Part shown: in pieces, positions 1 through 10,032 of the stretch
How positions within the stretch are numbered: the stretch's first letter is position 1
Layout of the letters: each line of letters starts with the position of its first letter
Program-made: the position numbers and the translations under genes
Source: Rhipidocladum racemiflorum
Taxonomy: Eukaryota > Streptophyta > Magnoliopsida > Poales > Poaceae
Assembly (NCBI GenBank): GCA_036346355.1
Contig: CM070592.1
Coordinates: 35,945,230 to 36,009,229 of the forward strand
Direction of reading: 5' to 3'
DNA length: 64,000 bases
Notes under the pieces: model-generated
The model's database searches: none
The model's input: the letters and a program-made list of their open reading frames with translations, nothing else
What the model was told of the DNA's origin: nothing

Positions 1-537
1 ATTGCCCGTCACTCGGGCGATAGCAGGTCTGCCGTGGCAGCTTTTCTCAGTTGCTGTTAATGCCGTTTAGCGCCGTGGCAGGCCGTTTAGTGTCGTGGTA
101 GATATCGCCGCATTAAAGGGCGATCGCCCAACACAGGGGCGATAGGGACCCTTTAAGCCTTTGGCCGGTCGCAGCAACAGCGCAAACCAACCAAGAAGAG
201 AAGAGAGGAAAGAAGAGAAGAAGAAGAGGAAGAAAGAAGAGAAGAAAAGAAAGAAGAGAGGAGGAGGAAGAAGAAGAGGAGCGCGGTCGTTTGCAGGTAT
301 ATTTTGTGTTCATTTGAATTTAATTGATTTAGTGATTAGATTAATTAGCGACTTAGCGACTTAGTGATTCAGCGACTGTGCGACTTAGCGACTCAGCGAT
401 TCAACGATTCACCGACTCAGCGAATTAGCGACTCAGTGATTTAGCGACTCAACGATTTAGCGACTCAGCAACTTAGCAATTAGCGACTCAGCGGTTCATT
501 GATTTAGCGACTCAGCGATTTATCGACTCAGTGACTT
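1..537. repeat. Low-complexity flank with imperfect short tandem repeats
   Basis: Positions ~183-282 are an almost pure purine run (GAAGA-type). Positions ~345-537 are an imperfect array of 8- and 16-bp units built on cgactcagcgatttag. I see no coding evidence. At 538 the sequence switches abruptly into the LTR of the following gypsy element, so this is either a different element or a rearranged flank. The family is not recognised. Confidence 0.6.
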
Positions 538-2073
538 AGTTATACGCGTGTTGCAAATCCGCTACTCTGGTAGAGTTGCAAAAGTTGCACTCTGGACATT
601 CGGAGTGATTTTGCGTTCCGAAGTCCCAAAGCTCTCAAGTCTAACGCGTATGAGTCCCTAGTGCCGTAGAGAACCCATTGCCGTGAAGAAATTCGAGTTT
701 CGACACTCTCTGGGTTGAAATCCGTTTTCATGCCAATTCCGGGGTTCGATTAGTCAAAAAGCGAGATTTTGAGCAAATGAGCTCGAAACTTGGCGAAACC
801 TGTGTGAATGGATCCCTTGAGTCCCTAGGAACCTATTCATGTGCTTATGTCGGAGTTCCGGATTCAAATGCGCAAAAACCCAGTTTTTGGGAAATCCTTC
901 TCTAGAAAAGTCAGCACTATCGCTGGTGTAGGCGCGATACTGCCGGAGGGCCGAAGCTACCGAATTTTGATTGCCGGTAGTTAAAAACCAGAGAAGCACC
1001 CGTTTATTTCTCTGGCGACCGGCACTACCGGGCTACAAGGCCGGTACTGCCGCCCGTGCGGTAGTACCGGGATTTGCATGCCGGTAACTTATTTCCAGAG
1101 GACACCCCTTTTCGGTCCCATGCGAGCGGCACTACCGGGCAGGCTAGCCGGTACTGCCAGCCTCAGAGCGGCACTACCGCCTAATCAATACCGGTATTGC
1201 CGGCCTCTCAGCAAAATTCTGAGATTTCTTTCCGAGTTGGTTTCCGTCCTTCGTTTTTGACTCTTATTGGTATTTAATTGCTTCTTTACCTGTTTTTGAT
1301 CGATGATTTGGTCTCATTGCTTTTCGTGTAGACGCATCGAACGCCGTTGACTATCCAGACTACATCCCAGAGACCAATTTCGCCGAAGAGCAAACAGGCA
1401 AGCACCTCCTTGACCATTTTGAATCCCATATTTGCAAATTATATTTGCTGATTGTCAAAACTATTATGCATGCTTGTATGTTCATTATAATGTTAGTTTG
1501 TGGGAGATGATAGCTAAACATATTAATGGTGGATTTCCTTAATCTGATTTGAACAGTGAACCTTAACAGATCCTAGACTTATAATAGACATATTAGCAAA
1601 TGTCAAGAGGGTATTAATGAACATTAATTGCATTAGCTTAGTTAAGAAGTAGATATTGGTTGCAGGAGATCGTGATACTCTCAATTACAAACTCCTGGAA
1701 CTAATTTGGTGAATGGGTGGATTTGGTTTGGATTCGGCTGGTGATAGGGTTTTATTTGGAAAAGGGATGATTGCGTGAGTAAAATGGAAAATTTGGTGAG
1801 TTTAGAGCGGGCGAGATGTTGGTGATTCGGTGATGGAAAGGTTGGTTTGGCTGATGGTTGTGGTTGGATGAATGGATTGGTTTCGGATTGGATCACAAGC
1901 CTAGGGCTTGTCTGGAATGGATACGGTTTGGATATGGATATGGTTTCGGTTGGTTTCCTTACTATGGGGAGGTATGGGCCAGTAAAGCTAGTGGGAGCCC
2001 GTAAGAACCACTAGCGGACTTCCTCTATGGCCACAGCAAGTGGGTTTGTTAATCCTAGTCCGGAGCCCCCACA
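538..2073 (+). repeat. 5' LTR of G1, 5'-truncated
   Basis: Positions 538-1108 match 9467-10032 of the 3' LTR almost base for base, starting at agttatacgcgtg. The remainder (1109-2073) has no partner in the window because the 3' copy is interrupted. The LTR ends CCCCACA just before a spacer ggcg and the primer site. It includes an array of quasi-palindromic cggtagtaccg-type motifs at ~1015-1200 and a candidate small exon at 1332-1397. Confidence 0.8.
1332..1397 (+). other. Candidate LTR mini-exon (conserved block)
   Basis: A T-rich stretch ends in tttcgtgtag at 1331. The next 66 nt are open (22 codons) with an acidic, Gln-rich end, and then comes ACAG|GCAAGC, which matches the rare GC-type 5' splice consensus. 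The same arrangement occurs in three other LTR families in this window. That it is really spliced is inference. Confidence 0.4.
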
Positions 2074-2077
2074 GGCG

Positions 2078-2089
2078 TGGTATCAGAGC
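2078..2089 (+). other. Primer-binding site of G1 (tRNA-iMet type)
   Basis: TGGTATCAGAGC lies 4 nt after the LTR end. It is the usual plant retroelement sequence complementary to the 3' end of initiator methionine tRNA. Confidence 0.9.
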
Positions 2090-2598
2090 CATGCAAAAGC
2101 TGAAAGGATGTTCAGATAGCTAACCGGTAGGTATACGAATGAGTTTCCCCTAAAAAGTTATTTTAATACTAAGTTTTAATTGTGAAAAGATGGAATGCCA
2201 TTCTTTCCCTTCTATAGCATCTTTTCTGATTTTGAATCTTCAAAACGAATTTCACCTCATCTAACCTTCAAGTTCCGATTTCTCGGGTAAGAGTGAAGCG
2301 AGAAAGTAGGGTTATTCTATTCTCTTTCTCACTCAAAACCTAGAGATAGAATTTTGGGAAGTCTTACTTATTTCGAAAACTAGATAAGTATCGGGTAGCC
2401 GTAAGGTTAAGAATCTAGGTTGAGATTTCTTGCTTGGCTTGACTTGTTGCTGTGTTTCCCCCGACCTATTTGGTTCCTGCCTATTTAAGGCCCTTGCTAA
2501 CTGGATCCTTTTCTTGCTCGTAGATATCGGGTCGCTGGGAGCCTCGCTTTTTCATGCGTGCTATCCTGGAGGGTTCTGTTTAGGCAACCCTTTGGGAG
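2090..2598 (+). other. G1 untranslated leader with acceptor-like site
   Basis: No gene is visible between the primer site and the pre-gag ORF. A pyrimidine-rich stretch ending ttcttgctcgtag at 2511-2523 resembles a 3' splice site and is 75 nt upstream of the pre-gag ORF. It has the same CGTAG ending as the LTR mini-exon acceptors. Confidence 0.4.
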
Positions 2599-3327
2599 AT
2601 GATGCGCCGTGTAGGTTTCACTAAGCCGCCGGAGTACATGATCGCGTGTGCTGGACTCAGCCCAGCTTCCTCTCTCTATGTGGCCGAGGTCACTATCCGT
2701 GGTCGCCACGCTGGAGAGCGCCTCTATCAAGGCACGGCTCCGAGTCCACTCGCAGCTTTGTTGGATGGGGCGTACATGGCGATTCTCCAACTCCGTTTTG
2801 ATCTTCTGTAGATGTCGCAGATGTTCCCTAGTTGTCCCTCCCGTGAGCCGGATGGCCAGGCGAACCTCTATGCTTCGGTGAACCCCCTGATGGACCCCGT
2901 GGAGGCTTGGCAGATCAGGTACGTGAGCGCCCTTGACAAGTACCTGCTTCGCCTACGGGATGAGCTTCTGCTTGCTCGTCGCCGCATTTCGGAGCTGGAG
3001 AACCATATGGCACTGTTTGTGAATCATGGCTTCTTTACCACCGAGATGATCTACGGGGAGAATGATGAGATCGAGCCGGCTGAGGAGCTTCCTCGCCCCT
3101 ACGGATCCTACCGTCGGGTCTCCCGCAATGCCAGGATGTCCGTGAGTGGCAGCAGCCGCCGTCGCGTCTCAGCCGTGCCCCCTGGAGCTTCGTCGAGTGC
3201 CGCGCCGGGTCAGCGCCTCGTATTTGGCGGTCACGAGTACGAGCCGATGTACCCGGAGGAGTCGCCTGCCTCTTCTGCAGCTCTAGGCCCTTCTGATGCC
3301 CCGGCCAAGAACGGTGGAGATGAGTAG
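2599..3327 (+). pseudogene. G1 pre-gag ORF (dsRBM-like plus coiled coil), interrupted
   Basis: Two abutting open segments in one frame (2599-2808 and 2812-3327) are separated only by a TAG at 2809-2811, so the ancestral product was about 242 residues. The N-terminal part has the pattern KPPEY...AGL, then alternating hydrophobics (VAEVTI), then a helix-like PLAALLDGAYMAILQLR, an alpha-beta-alpha arrangement reminiscent of double-stranded-RNA-binding motifs. The second part carries a predicted coiled coil (LRDELLLARRRISELENH) and a Ser/Pro/acidic tail. A protein in the same position and with similar layout is present in the T family (20807-21524, 29925-30641). Function is unknown; RNA binding or silencing suppression is only a hypothesis. 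It lies between the primer site and gag. Confidence 0.55.
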
Positions 3328-3673
3328 ATGTAGATCTTCTAAGTCTTCTGTGTAATAGGTAGTACTAAAGCTCGCTTTTGTCGTAGATACGAGCTGGCTG
3401 GTGAAGTACTTTTGTTGTACAGAGGTTCTGTGGGAACTTGTGATAGTATGATGATGACATAATATAACCTTATTGTAAGCGCGGAAAGACATGCTTCGTC
3501 ATTGTCTGTAAATCTATCGCCGATGCAATCCTTTTGTCGCAATGCATGCTTGATTATCTTGTGTTGTCGTGAATCTTGATGAATGCATGAATTCCCGCAA
3601 CATTTATTCTGGTTCGTCTCACCTCTTGATTTGCACCTGTTGTACATGTTGATAAGTCTTTATGTTCAGCAGG
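3328..3673 (+). other. Spacer between pre-gag and gag of G1
   Basis: No coding sequence is seen. The stretch ends tatgttcagcag|gATG, placing an acceptor-like CAG one base before the first in-frame gag methionine at 3674. A spliced gag message is possible but not shown. Confidence 0.35.
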
Positions 3674-4925
3674 ATGCCAAAGAGACGTGCAGTTCATGCA
3701 CTCATAGCTGGTGGCGCAGCTCGAGATGAGCCGAATCCGACCGCAGCAGAGCCGAACCCCTCTCATCTTAATCCACCGCCACAGGGATCACATAGCCATG
3801 TATCCCGGCATTCCAATTTACCGGCTGGTGGGGTAGAAGTATCACATAGCCATCACGAAGCTCAAAGTGAGGAGTTACCCCCCGCCTCCATCGATGGCAC
3901 AAGTGTTAGTGATGCAAACCCGCTTACTCGAGTGGTTGGTGCAGAATTTTGAGAATCTACACGCTGCTGCCTATGGTGGTGTGGTGGTGGTGCAGCCTCA
4001 GACTCGGTTGGCGGAATTCCAACGGACTCAGCCACCAAATTTCTCATCGGCTGCAGATCTGTTAGACACGGATGATTAGCTCCATGATGTCGAGTGCAAA
4101 CTCGAGCTGGCGAGATGCACTAACGATGAGAAGGTCCAGTATGCTGCATACTACCTGCAAGGTCCCGCTGCAGCCTGGTGGGACAGCTACAAGGCAATTC
4201 GTCCCGCTGGACAGATTACCACTTGGGAGGATTTCAAGGAGGCCTTTCGTGAAGTGCATATCCCCTCTAGCTTGATGGAGATTAAAAAGAGGGAATTTTA
4301 TAATCTAAAGCAAGGATCCATGACGGTCATGGATTATCTGCACAAGTTTAACTACTTGGCTCGCTATGTCACCGACGAGATCCCGAGTGAGGCCCGGAGA
4401 ACTGCTTTGTTCCGGGAGCATCTGAATAAAGAGATCAAGAACTCACTCGCAGCTCTCGATTTCCCTAACCTTAAAATGTTGGTGGATAAGACGATCCGAG
4501 TGGAAGACAGCGCCAAGGCTGTTGCTGATAGTCGGAAGCGGAAATGGCTGGCCCAAAAAGCAGCCAGTGTAGGTCCTTCAAGGTTTCACCCAGGGAAGGC
4601 TGCTAGCGCCCAGTCAGTCACTTCGCCGCCACCAAGGCCTCAGCAACCTATCCCTCGAGCCCCTTAGTCTGCGGTTCAATCGTATAACCGCGGTGGGCAG
4701 ATCCAAGGAGGACAGCAAAGGACGACGCCGCTTTCATGATTTGCTTGCGGTCAAGTGGGCCACTTTGCCAATGTTTGTCCGCATCGTTGACCCCTTCCAA
4801 ATCGTCCTTCAGCACAGAGCGCTCCGATTCGTCCTCAAGCTTCAGCAAGTGGACGCAGAGGTCAGCAGGAAGGCCGATCAGGTTCTCGCTCCGCGCAGAA
4901 CCTTGGTCAGGGCCGACACAACCTG
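3674..4925 (+). pseudogene. G1 gag (capsid/nucleocapsid), broken
   Basis: Gag packages the element RNA into cytoplasmic particles. The N terminus (from 3674, MPKRRAV) is in one frame and the body from ~3867 is in another, so there is a small frameshift near 3865. The retrotransposon gag core is recognisable from ~4080 to 4560, with motifs such as AAWWDSYK, TWEDFKEAF, EFYNLKQGSM and YLHKFNYLARY. A nucleocapsid zinc knuckle (pattern CxxCxxxGHxxxxC) is at ~4737-4778. In-frame stops lie at 4077-4079 (TAG, replacing Trp), 4665-4667 (TAG, from CAG) and 4737-4739 (TGA, replacing the first knuckle cysteine). Gag and pol are in the same frame, as in many chromoviruses that use one polyprotein. The copy is inactive. 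Confidence 0.8.
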
Positions 4926-7900
4926 GTGACTGCGGAAGAAGCTAACAATGCACCGGACATGGTTCTCGGTACGTTCCCTGTGCATTCAGTCCCTACTGTG
5001 GTTTTGTTCGATTTGGGAGTTTCTCATTCCTTTGTTTCTTCAAGATTTGTTAAGGACCAAGGGATTAAGACTAGTCTGCTAGGCAATTACATGCTAGTTC
5101 ACTCACCTGGCTCAGTTCTTCGAGCTCACTGTATTTTCCTAGGAGTTCCCATCGAAATAGAAGGAGTAAAGTTCAATGGGGATCTGATTCAGATTGACAC
5201 ACCTGGACTCGATGTAATCCTAGGAATGGATTGACTATCCAAGAACCAAGGACGCATCGATTGTGCCAATCGTTCCATTTCCTTGGTGAATCCAGATGGC
5301 ATTCAAGTTCGATTTAACTCCAGTCCATTGACCGTGCAAAATCCCTCTCTTCATTCCCTTTCCATTCTGGAGATGGGTCGAGTACCGATAGTCTGTGAGT
5401 ATCCCGATGTTTTTCCAGAAGAATTGCCGGGATTGCCTCCAGATAGAGACCTGGAGTTCATTATTGATTTGCTACCTGGAACCGCACCAATTTCCAAACG
5501 ACCGTATCGGATGCCCTCGGATGAGTTGATTGAGCTCAAGAAGCAACTCAAGGAGCAGCTAGCGAAGGGTTTTATCTGTCCTAGCTCATCACCGTGGGGT
5601 AGTCCAGTGCTCTTCGTCAAGAAGAAGGACGGCAGTCTTCGCATGTGCGTCGACTACCGCTCGTTGAACGAAGTCACTATCAAGAATAAGTATCCTCTCC
5701 CTCGGATTGATGATCTGTTTGATCAGTTGAGTGGAGCACAGATCTTCTCCAAGATCGATTTGAGACTTAGATACTTCCAACTCAAGATCCGACCGGTGGA
5801 TATTCAAAAAACTGCGTTCACTACTCGCTACGGATTGTACGAGTATACCGTGGCTTCATTTGGTCTTACCAATGCTCCTGCCACATTCATGAATCTCATG
5901 AACAAGGTATTCATGGAATACCTGGATAAATTTGTGGTAGTGTTGATTGATGACATCCTCATCTACTCCAGCAGTAAGCAAGAACATGAGTTTCATTTGC
6001 GAGTGGTGCTCGACAAGCTTCGCAAGCATCAACTGTATGCAAAGTTCAGCAAGTGCGAATTCTTGCTTCAGGAAGTCGCATTCTTGGGCCATGTTCTTTC
6101 TGGAGGTGGAGTTGCAGTTGATCCAAGCAAGGTGCAGGATGTGATTGCTTGGGAGCAGCCCCGGACTGTTCCTGAGATTCGGAGTTTTCTCGGTCTTGCC
6201 GGTTATTATCGGCGATTCATTGAGAATTTCTCCAAAGTCACTAAGCCGCTGACGGAATTACTCAAGAAGGAGAAGAAATTTGAGTGGTCAACAGCCTGTG
6301 AGGCAAGCTTCCAAGACTTGAAGCGAAGACTTACCTCTGCCCCAATTCTTGTGTTGCCAGATATACGCAAGGGCTTTGACGTGTACTGCGACGCATCGCG
6401 TCAGGGTCTCGGTTGTGTATTGATGCAGGAGGGCAAGGTTGTAGCTTATGCTTCGCGTCAATTGAAGCCTCATGAGGCCAATTACCCGACTCATGATTTG
6501 GAATTGGCAGCAGTAATTCACACTCTAAAACTGTGGCGTCATTATCTCATTGGGAACAGATGTGAGATATATACCGAGCACAAGAGCCTGAAGTACTTCT
6601 TCACCCAACCAGATATGAACCTGAGGTAGCACAGATGGCTAGAGCTGATCAAGGATTATGATCTGGGGATTCATTATCATCCAGGCAAAGCTAACGTGGT
6701 TGCAGATGCCCTCAGTTGCAAGCTGCACACTGTCAATGCCTTGACTCTCGTGGGTCAACCTCAATTGCTGGATGAGTTTCGGAGACTCAATTTGGAAGTG
6801 GTCCAAGAAGGGCTTGTTGACGTCCTGACCCTTGAACCCACTCTTGAGTCTCGGATCAAAGCCGCAACTCGCTGATGAGAAAGTGGCTGAAATCAAGTGC
6901 AAGTTGAAGGAAAGCGCACCTTCGGAGTTTTCGGAGCGAATTGATGGGATGGTCATGCGTGGATGGCAAGTTTACGTCCCGAATGACCCGGGAATCAAGC
7001 AATTGATCCTGAAAGAAGCTCATGATACGCCTCTTTCGATCCACCTCGGAAGTAAAAAATGTACCAGGATCTCCGAGGAAGTTTCTAGTGGCCCGGTATG
7101 AAAAAGGATATCGCCGGATTCATCGCCAATTGCGACGTGTGCTAGCGAGTTAAAGTGGAGCATCAACGTCCTGCAGGATTGCTCCAGCCTTTGAAGATTC
7201 CGGAGTGGAAGTGGGATGAAGTTGGTATGGATTTCATCACTAGTTTGCCGAAATCATCGAGCGGCCATGACTCCATTTGGGTAATTGTGGATCGATTAAC
7301 GAAGGTGGCACATTCCATCCCTGTCCACACCACCTACAATGGAGCTAAACTTGCAGAACTTTACCTGAACCACATAGTTCGACTTCATGGTGTTCCCAAG
7401 GTCATAGTGTCAGACCGTGGAGCCCAATTCACGTCGCGGTTCTGGAAGAATCTGCATGAACTTCTCGGTACCAAGTTGTTTTTCAGTACGGTGTACCATC
7501 CCTAGACCGATGGTCAGACCGAGAGGACAAACCGAGTCCTGGAGGATATGCTAAGAGCATGTGTGTTGACCTAAAGCACGAAGTGGGAAAAGTGTTTAGC
7601 TTTTGCTGAATTTTCCTACAACAATAGCTATCAAGCAAGTCTCCAGATGTCGCAGTTCGAAGCACTCTATGGGAGGAAGTGCCAAACACCCCTATTCTGG
7701 TCTGAAGTTGGCGAGAGACAATTCTTCGGTCCTGATGTGATTCAGGAAGCCGAAGATCATGTCAAGCGAATTCAGGATCGACTGAAAGAGGCCCAGTCGA
7801 GGCAGAAGAGCTATGCTGATAATCGTCACAGCGAGTTAAGTTTTGAAGTGGACGATTTTGTCTACCTCAAGGTCTTGCCGCTACGAGGCACTCATCGATT

Positions 7901-8276
7901 CCAAGTTCGTGGGAAATTAGCGCCACGTTACGTCGGTCCGTACCGCATTCTTGCGAGGAAAGGTGAAGTTTCTTATCAGATTGAGCTTCCACCTTAGCTT
8001 TCCGAAGTACACGGCGTATTCCATGTGTTGCAGCTGAAGAAATGTCTTCGAGCACCCACAGAACTTACCCCACTGGAAACGATCAATCTTCAGTCTGATC
8101 TATCGTATCGCGAGCATCCAATCCAAGTACTTGAAGAAGCTGAGCGTCTTATTCGCAATCAAGTCATCAAGATGCTCAAGGTCCAGTGGAGTAACCACAC
8201 CCAGGATGAAGCTACCTGGGAGCATGAAGATTGTCTCAGAACCGAGTTTCCTTCCTTCTTCGCCGAGACTAAGTAA
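4926..8276 (+). pseudogene. G1 pol: protease, RT, RNase H, integrase, chromodomain (broken)
   Basis: The polyprotein enzymes run in frame with gag. Protease: the catalytic triplet at 5010-5018 reads DLG instead of D-S/T-G (TCG to TTG, a CpG transition). RT (~5380-6150): KKKDGSLRMC, DYRSLNE, and the active-site IDD at ~5944-5955; the normally conserved LRSGYHQ stretch reads LRLRYFQ. RNase H (~6370-6720): FDVYCDASRQG and YTEHKSLKYF. Integrase: zinc-binding CDVC at ~7130, catalytic Asp in GMDFI and SDRG. A chromodomain-like end is at ~8110-8270 (VQWSNHTQDEATWEHED). Stops at 5232 (TGG to TGA), 6627, 7143, 7503 and 7995 (all CAG to TAG) and at least two short deletions (~6870, ~7055) kill it. The stop at 8274 overlaps a hairpin just upstream of the polypurine tract. 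Confidence 0.85.
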
Positions 8277-8292
8277 TCTCGGGGACGAGATT
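8275..8292 (+). promoter_or_regulatory. Conserved hairpin at the end of pol, upstream of the PPT
   Basis: AATCTCG-GGGA-CGAGATT is a perfect 7-bp stem with a 4-nt loop that overlaps the pol stop codon. The T family has the same stem (loop complement) at 25208-25225 and 34328-34345, also just before its polypurine tract. The role is unknown; it could act in plus-strand priming or 3' RNA processing (inference). Confidence 0.5.
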
Positions 8293-8297
8293 TCTCT

Positions 8298-8311
8298 AAG
8301 GGGGTTAGGAT
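8298..8311 (+). other. Polypurine tract of G1
   Basis: A purine-rich run (aaggggg then ttagga) lies directly before the 3' LTR start TGTAACG at 8312, the standard place for plus-strand DNA priming. Confidence 0.65.
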
Positions 8312-10032
8312 TGTAACGCCCGTGTTTTGTAATTAAGCTTAATCATGCTAATTAAGTGTTAATTAGTGCTCTGAATTGTTTTCAAATCTTAATTAGGGGT
8401 TATTTGCATTCGAATTTCATTTCGTTGTTTCGCTCGTTCGGTTTTCCTGATCGGAGCTTCTGAATTCGAATTCAGGCGAAATGTTGAATCGTGTAAGTTA
8501 GAACCCAAACCTAAGTTTCTAAACCTTCTTTAGGATTCCTCGAACCTATCCCAAAAGTCCTCAAGTCACTTGACCAAGCGCCGTTGTGAAAACCGGGAGT
8601 TTCCGAACTTTCAGCCGCTAGGCGGCAGTACCGCAGCCCTGCTAGTGGTACTACCGGTCGAGCGGCAGCACCGGACTTTGCCGTCGGTACTACCGACCGT
8701 AGCGACAGGTTTTGCTCCTATGCTCGTGTTTATCTCTTTGCCTCGATTTGCGTGCACGTCCTCAGCTCTTAAGTGCCTGGGAGAGCCTCCTCTTCATCCC
8801 CCTCTCCCTCATTTCTTCCCTTCCCCTCTCTCTCTCTCTCTTGCTCTTCCTCTCCTCTTCTTCCTCCCCTTTGGAGCTTCCACTCCCTCACGCGTGTGTC
8901 GGCCGGATTGGAGCTCGAGGAGACCAAGAAGGAGTAGGAGCAAGGGCGGAGAAGCAGCCTCAAGCCTGCAAGGAGTTCCACAAGAGGTAGGTTTAAGAGT
9001 TGAGCTTAAACCCTAGGTGTAAGTGCAAACCCTAGCTTCTCCTCTTCATTTTCTTCTTCTTTTCCTTTTGGTTGAACCCTAGAAACTCTAGTCTTGCGAT
9101 GGATCGTTGTTTTTCCGAGTGGTTAAACCTAGCTTGGGGTTAGAAGGATCTTATCGCGTGATCGAGTCACCGTGAAAACCCTGATCTACGCTTCATTGGA
9201 CTTATTCGCCTCAAAATATCATTTCTCAAGTTTTCGGAAACTTCACTTTTGAAACCCTAGCTCCAGAAAGTCGAGAAAGCGACCTGCGAATATACTCCAT
9301 ACTTTGAAGGTCGATTCTTGCGGAAGAATCGAGTTTGGACTCGATCCGGGATGAGAATCGAATTCGGGAGTAAATTAGAGTTTTCGGGTTTTAGAGGTTC
9401 GATCATCATGCATCGAGGGTCGTAGTCAATCTCTCGATGGTGTAGGACCTTAGTGCACTTTCAGAGTTATACGCGTGTTGCAAATCCGCTACTCTGGTAG
9501 AGTTGCAAAAGTTGCACTTTGGGCATTCGGAGTGATTTTGCGTTCCGAAGTCCCAAAGCTCTCAAGTCTAACGCGTATGAGTCCCTAGTGCCGTAGAGAA
9601 CCCGTTGCCACGAAGAAATTCGAGTTTCGACACTCTCTGGGTTGAAATCCGTTTTCGCGCCAATTCCGGGGTTCGTTTAGTCAAAAAGCGAGATTTTGAG
9701 CAAATGAGCTCGAAACTTGGCGAAACCTGCGTGAATGGGTCCCTTAAGTCCCTAGGAACCTATTCATATGCTTACATCGGAGTTCCGAGTTCAAATGCGC
9801 AAAAACCCAGTTTTTGGGAAATCCTTCTCTAGAAAGTCGGCACTACCGCCGGTGTAGGAGCGGTACTGCCGGAGGGCCGGAGCTACCGAATTTTGATTGC
9901 TGGTAATTAAAAACCAGAGAAGCACCCGTTTATTTCTCTGGCGACCGGCACTACTGGGCTACAAGGCCGGTACTGCCGCCCGTGCGGTAGTACCGGGATT
10001 TGCAAGCCGGTAGCTTATTTCCAGAGGACACC
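8312..10032 (+). repeat. 3' LTR of G1, interrupted by copia element S
   Basis: It begins TGTAACGCCCGTG after the polypurine tract. Positions 9467-10032 pair with 538-1108 of the 5' LTR. A block of cggtactaccg-type motifs is at ~8620-8705 and another at ~9838-10010. A CT-rich stretch (8820-8875) follows the first block. The sequence stops at 10032 where the copia LTR starts; the rest of this LTR is not found downstream because the copia element is itself truncated at 16741. Confidence 0.8.

Larger units (their letters stand above)
538..10032 (+). mobile_element. Ty3/gypsy element G1 (chromovirus-like), decayed, both LTRs truncated
   Basis: The order on the plus strand is 5' LTR remnant, primer site, pre-gag ORF, gag, protease-RT-RNase H-integrase-chromodomain, polypurine tract, 3' LTR. 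The order RT before integrase and the chromodomain-like C terminus place it in the Ty3/gypsy chromoviruses, possibly the Tekay/Del branch (inference). The 5' LTR lacks its first part because a different sequence abuts at 538. The 3' LTR is interrupted at 10033 by a copia element whose 5-bp flank is acacc. The coding regions contain several in-frame stops and small frameshifts, so it is not autonomous. Confidence 0.85.

Noticed and set aside
113..364. Overlapping small ORFs on both strands
   Set aside because: They are produced by the purine-rich low-complexity run; the Lys/Glu or Ser/Leu composition carries no conserved motif.
2078..2089. Possible tRNA gene near the tRNA-like motif
   Set aside because: Only a 12-nt primer-binding complement is present; there is no cloverleaf or A/B box sequence around it. 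The same holds for the other primer sites.
8570..9016. 148-codon ORF within the G1 3' LTR
   Set aside because: It lies in LTR U3 over CT-rich and motif-array sequence, with no recognisable domain and no counterpart in the 5' LTR remnant.
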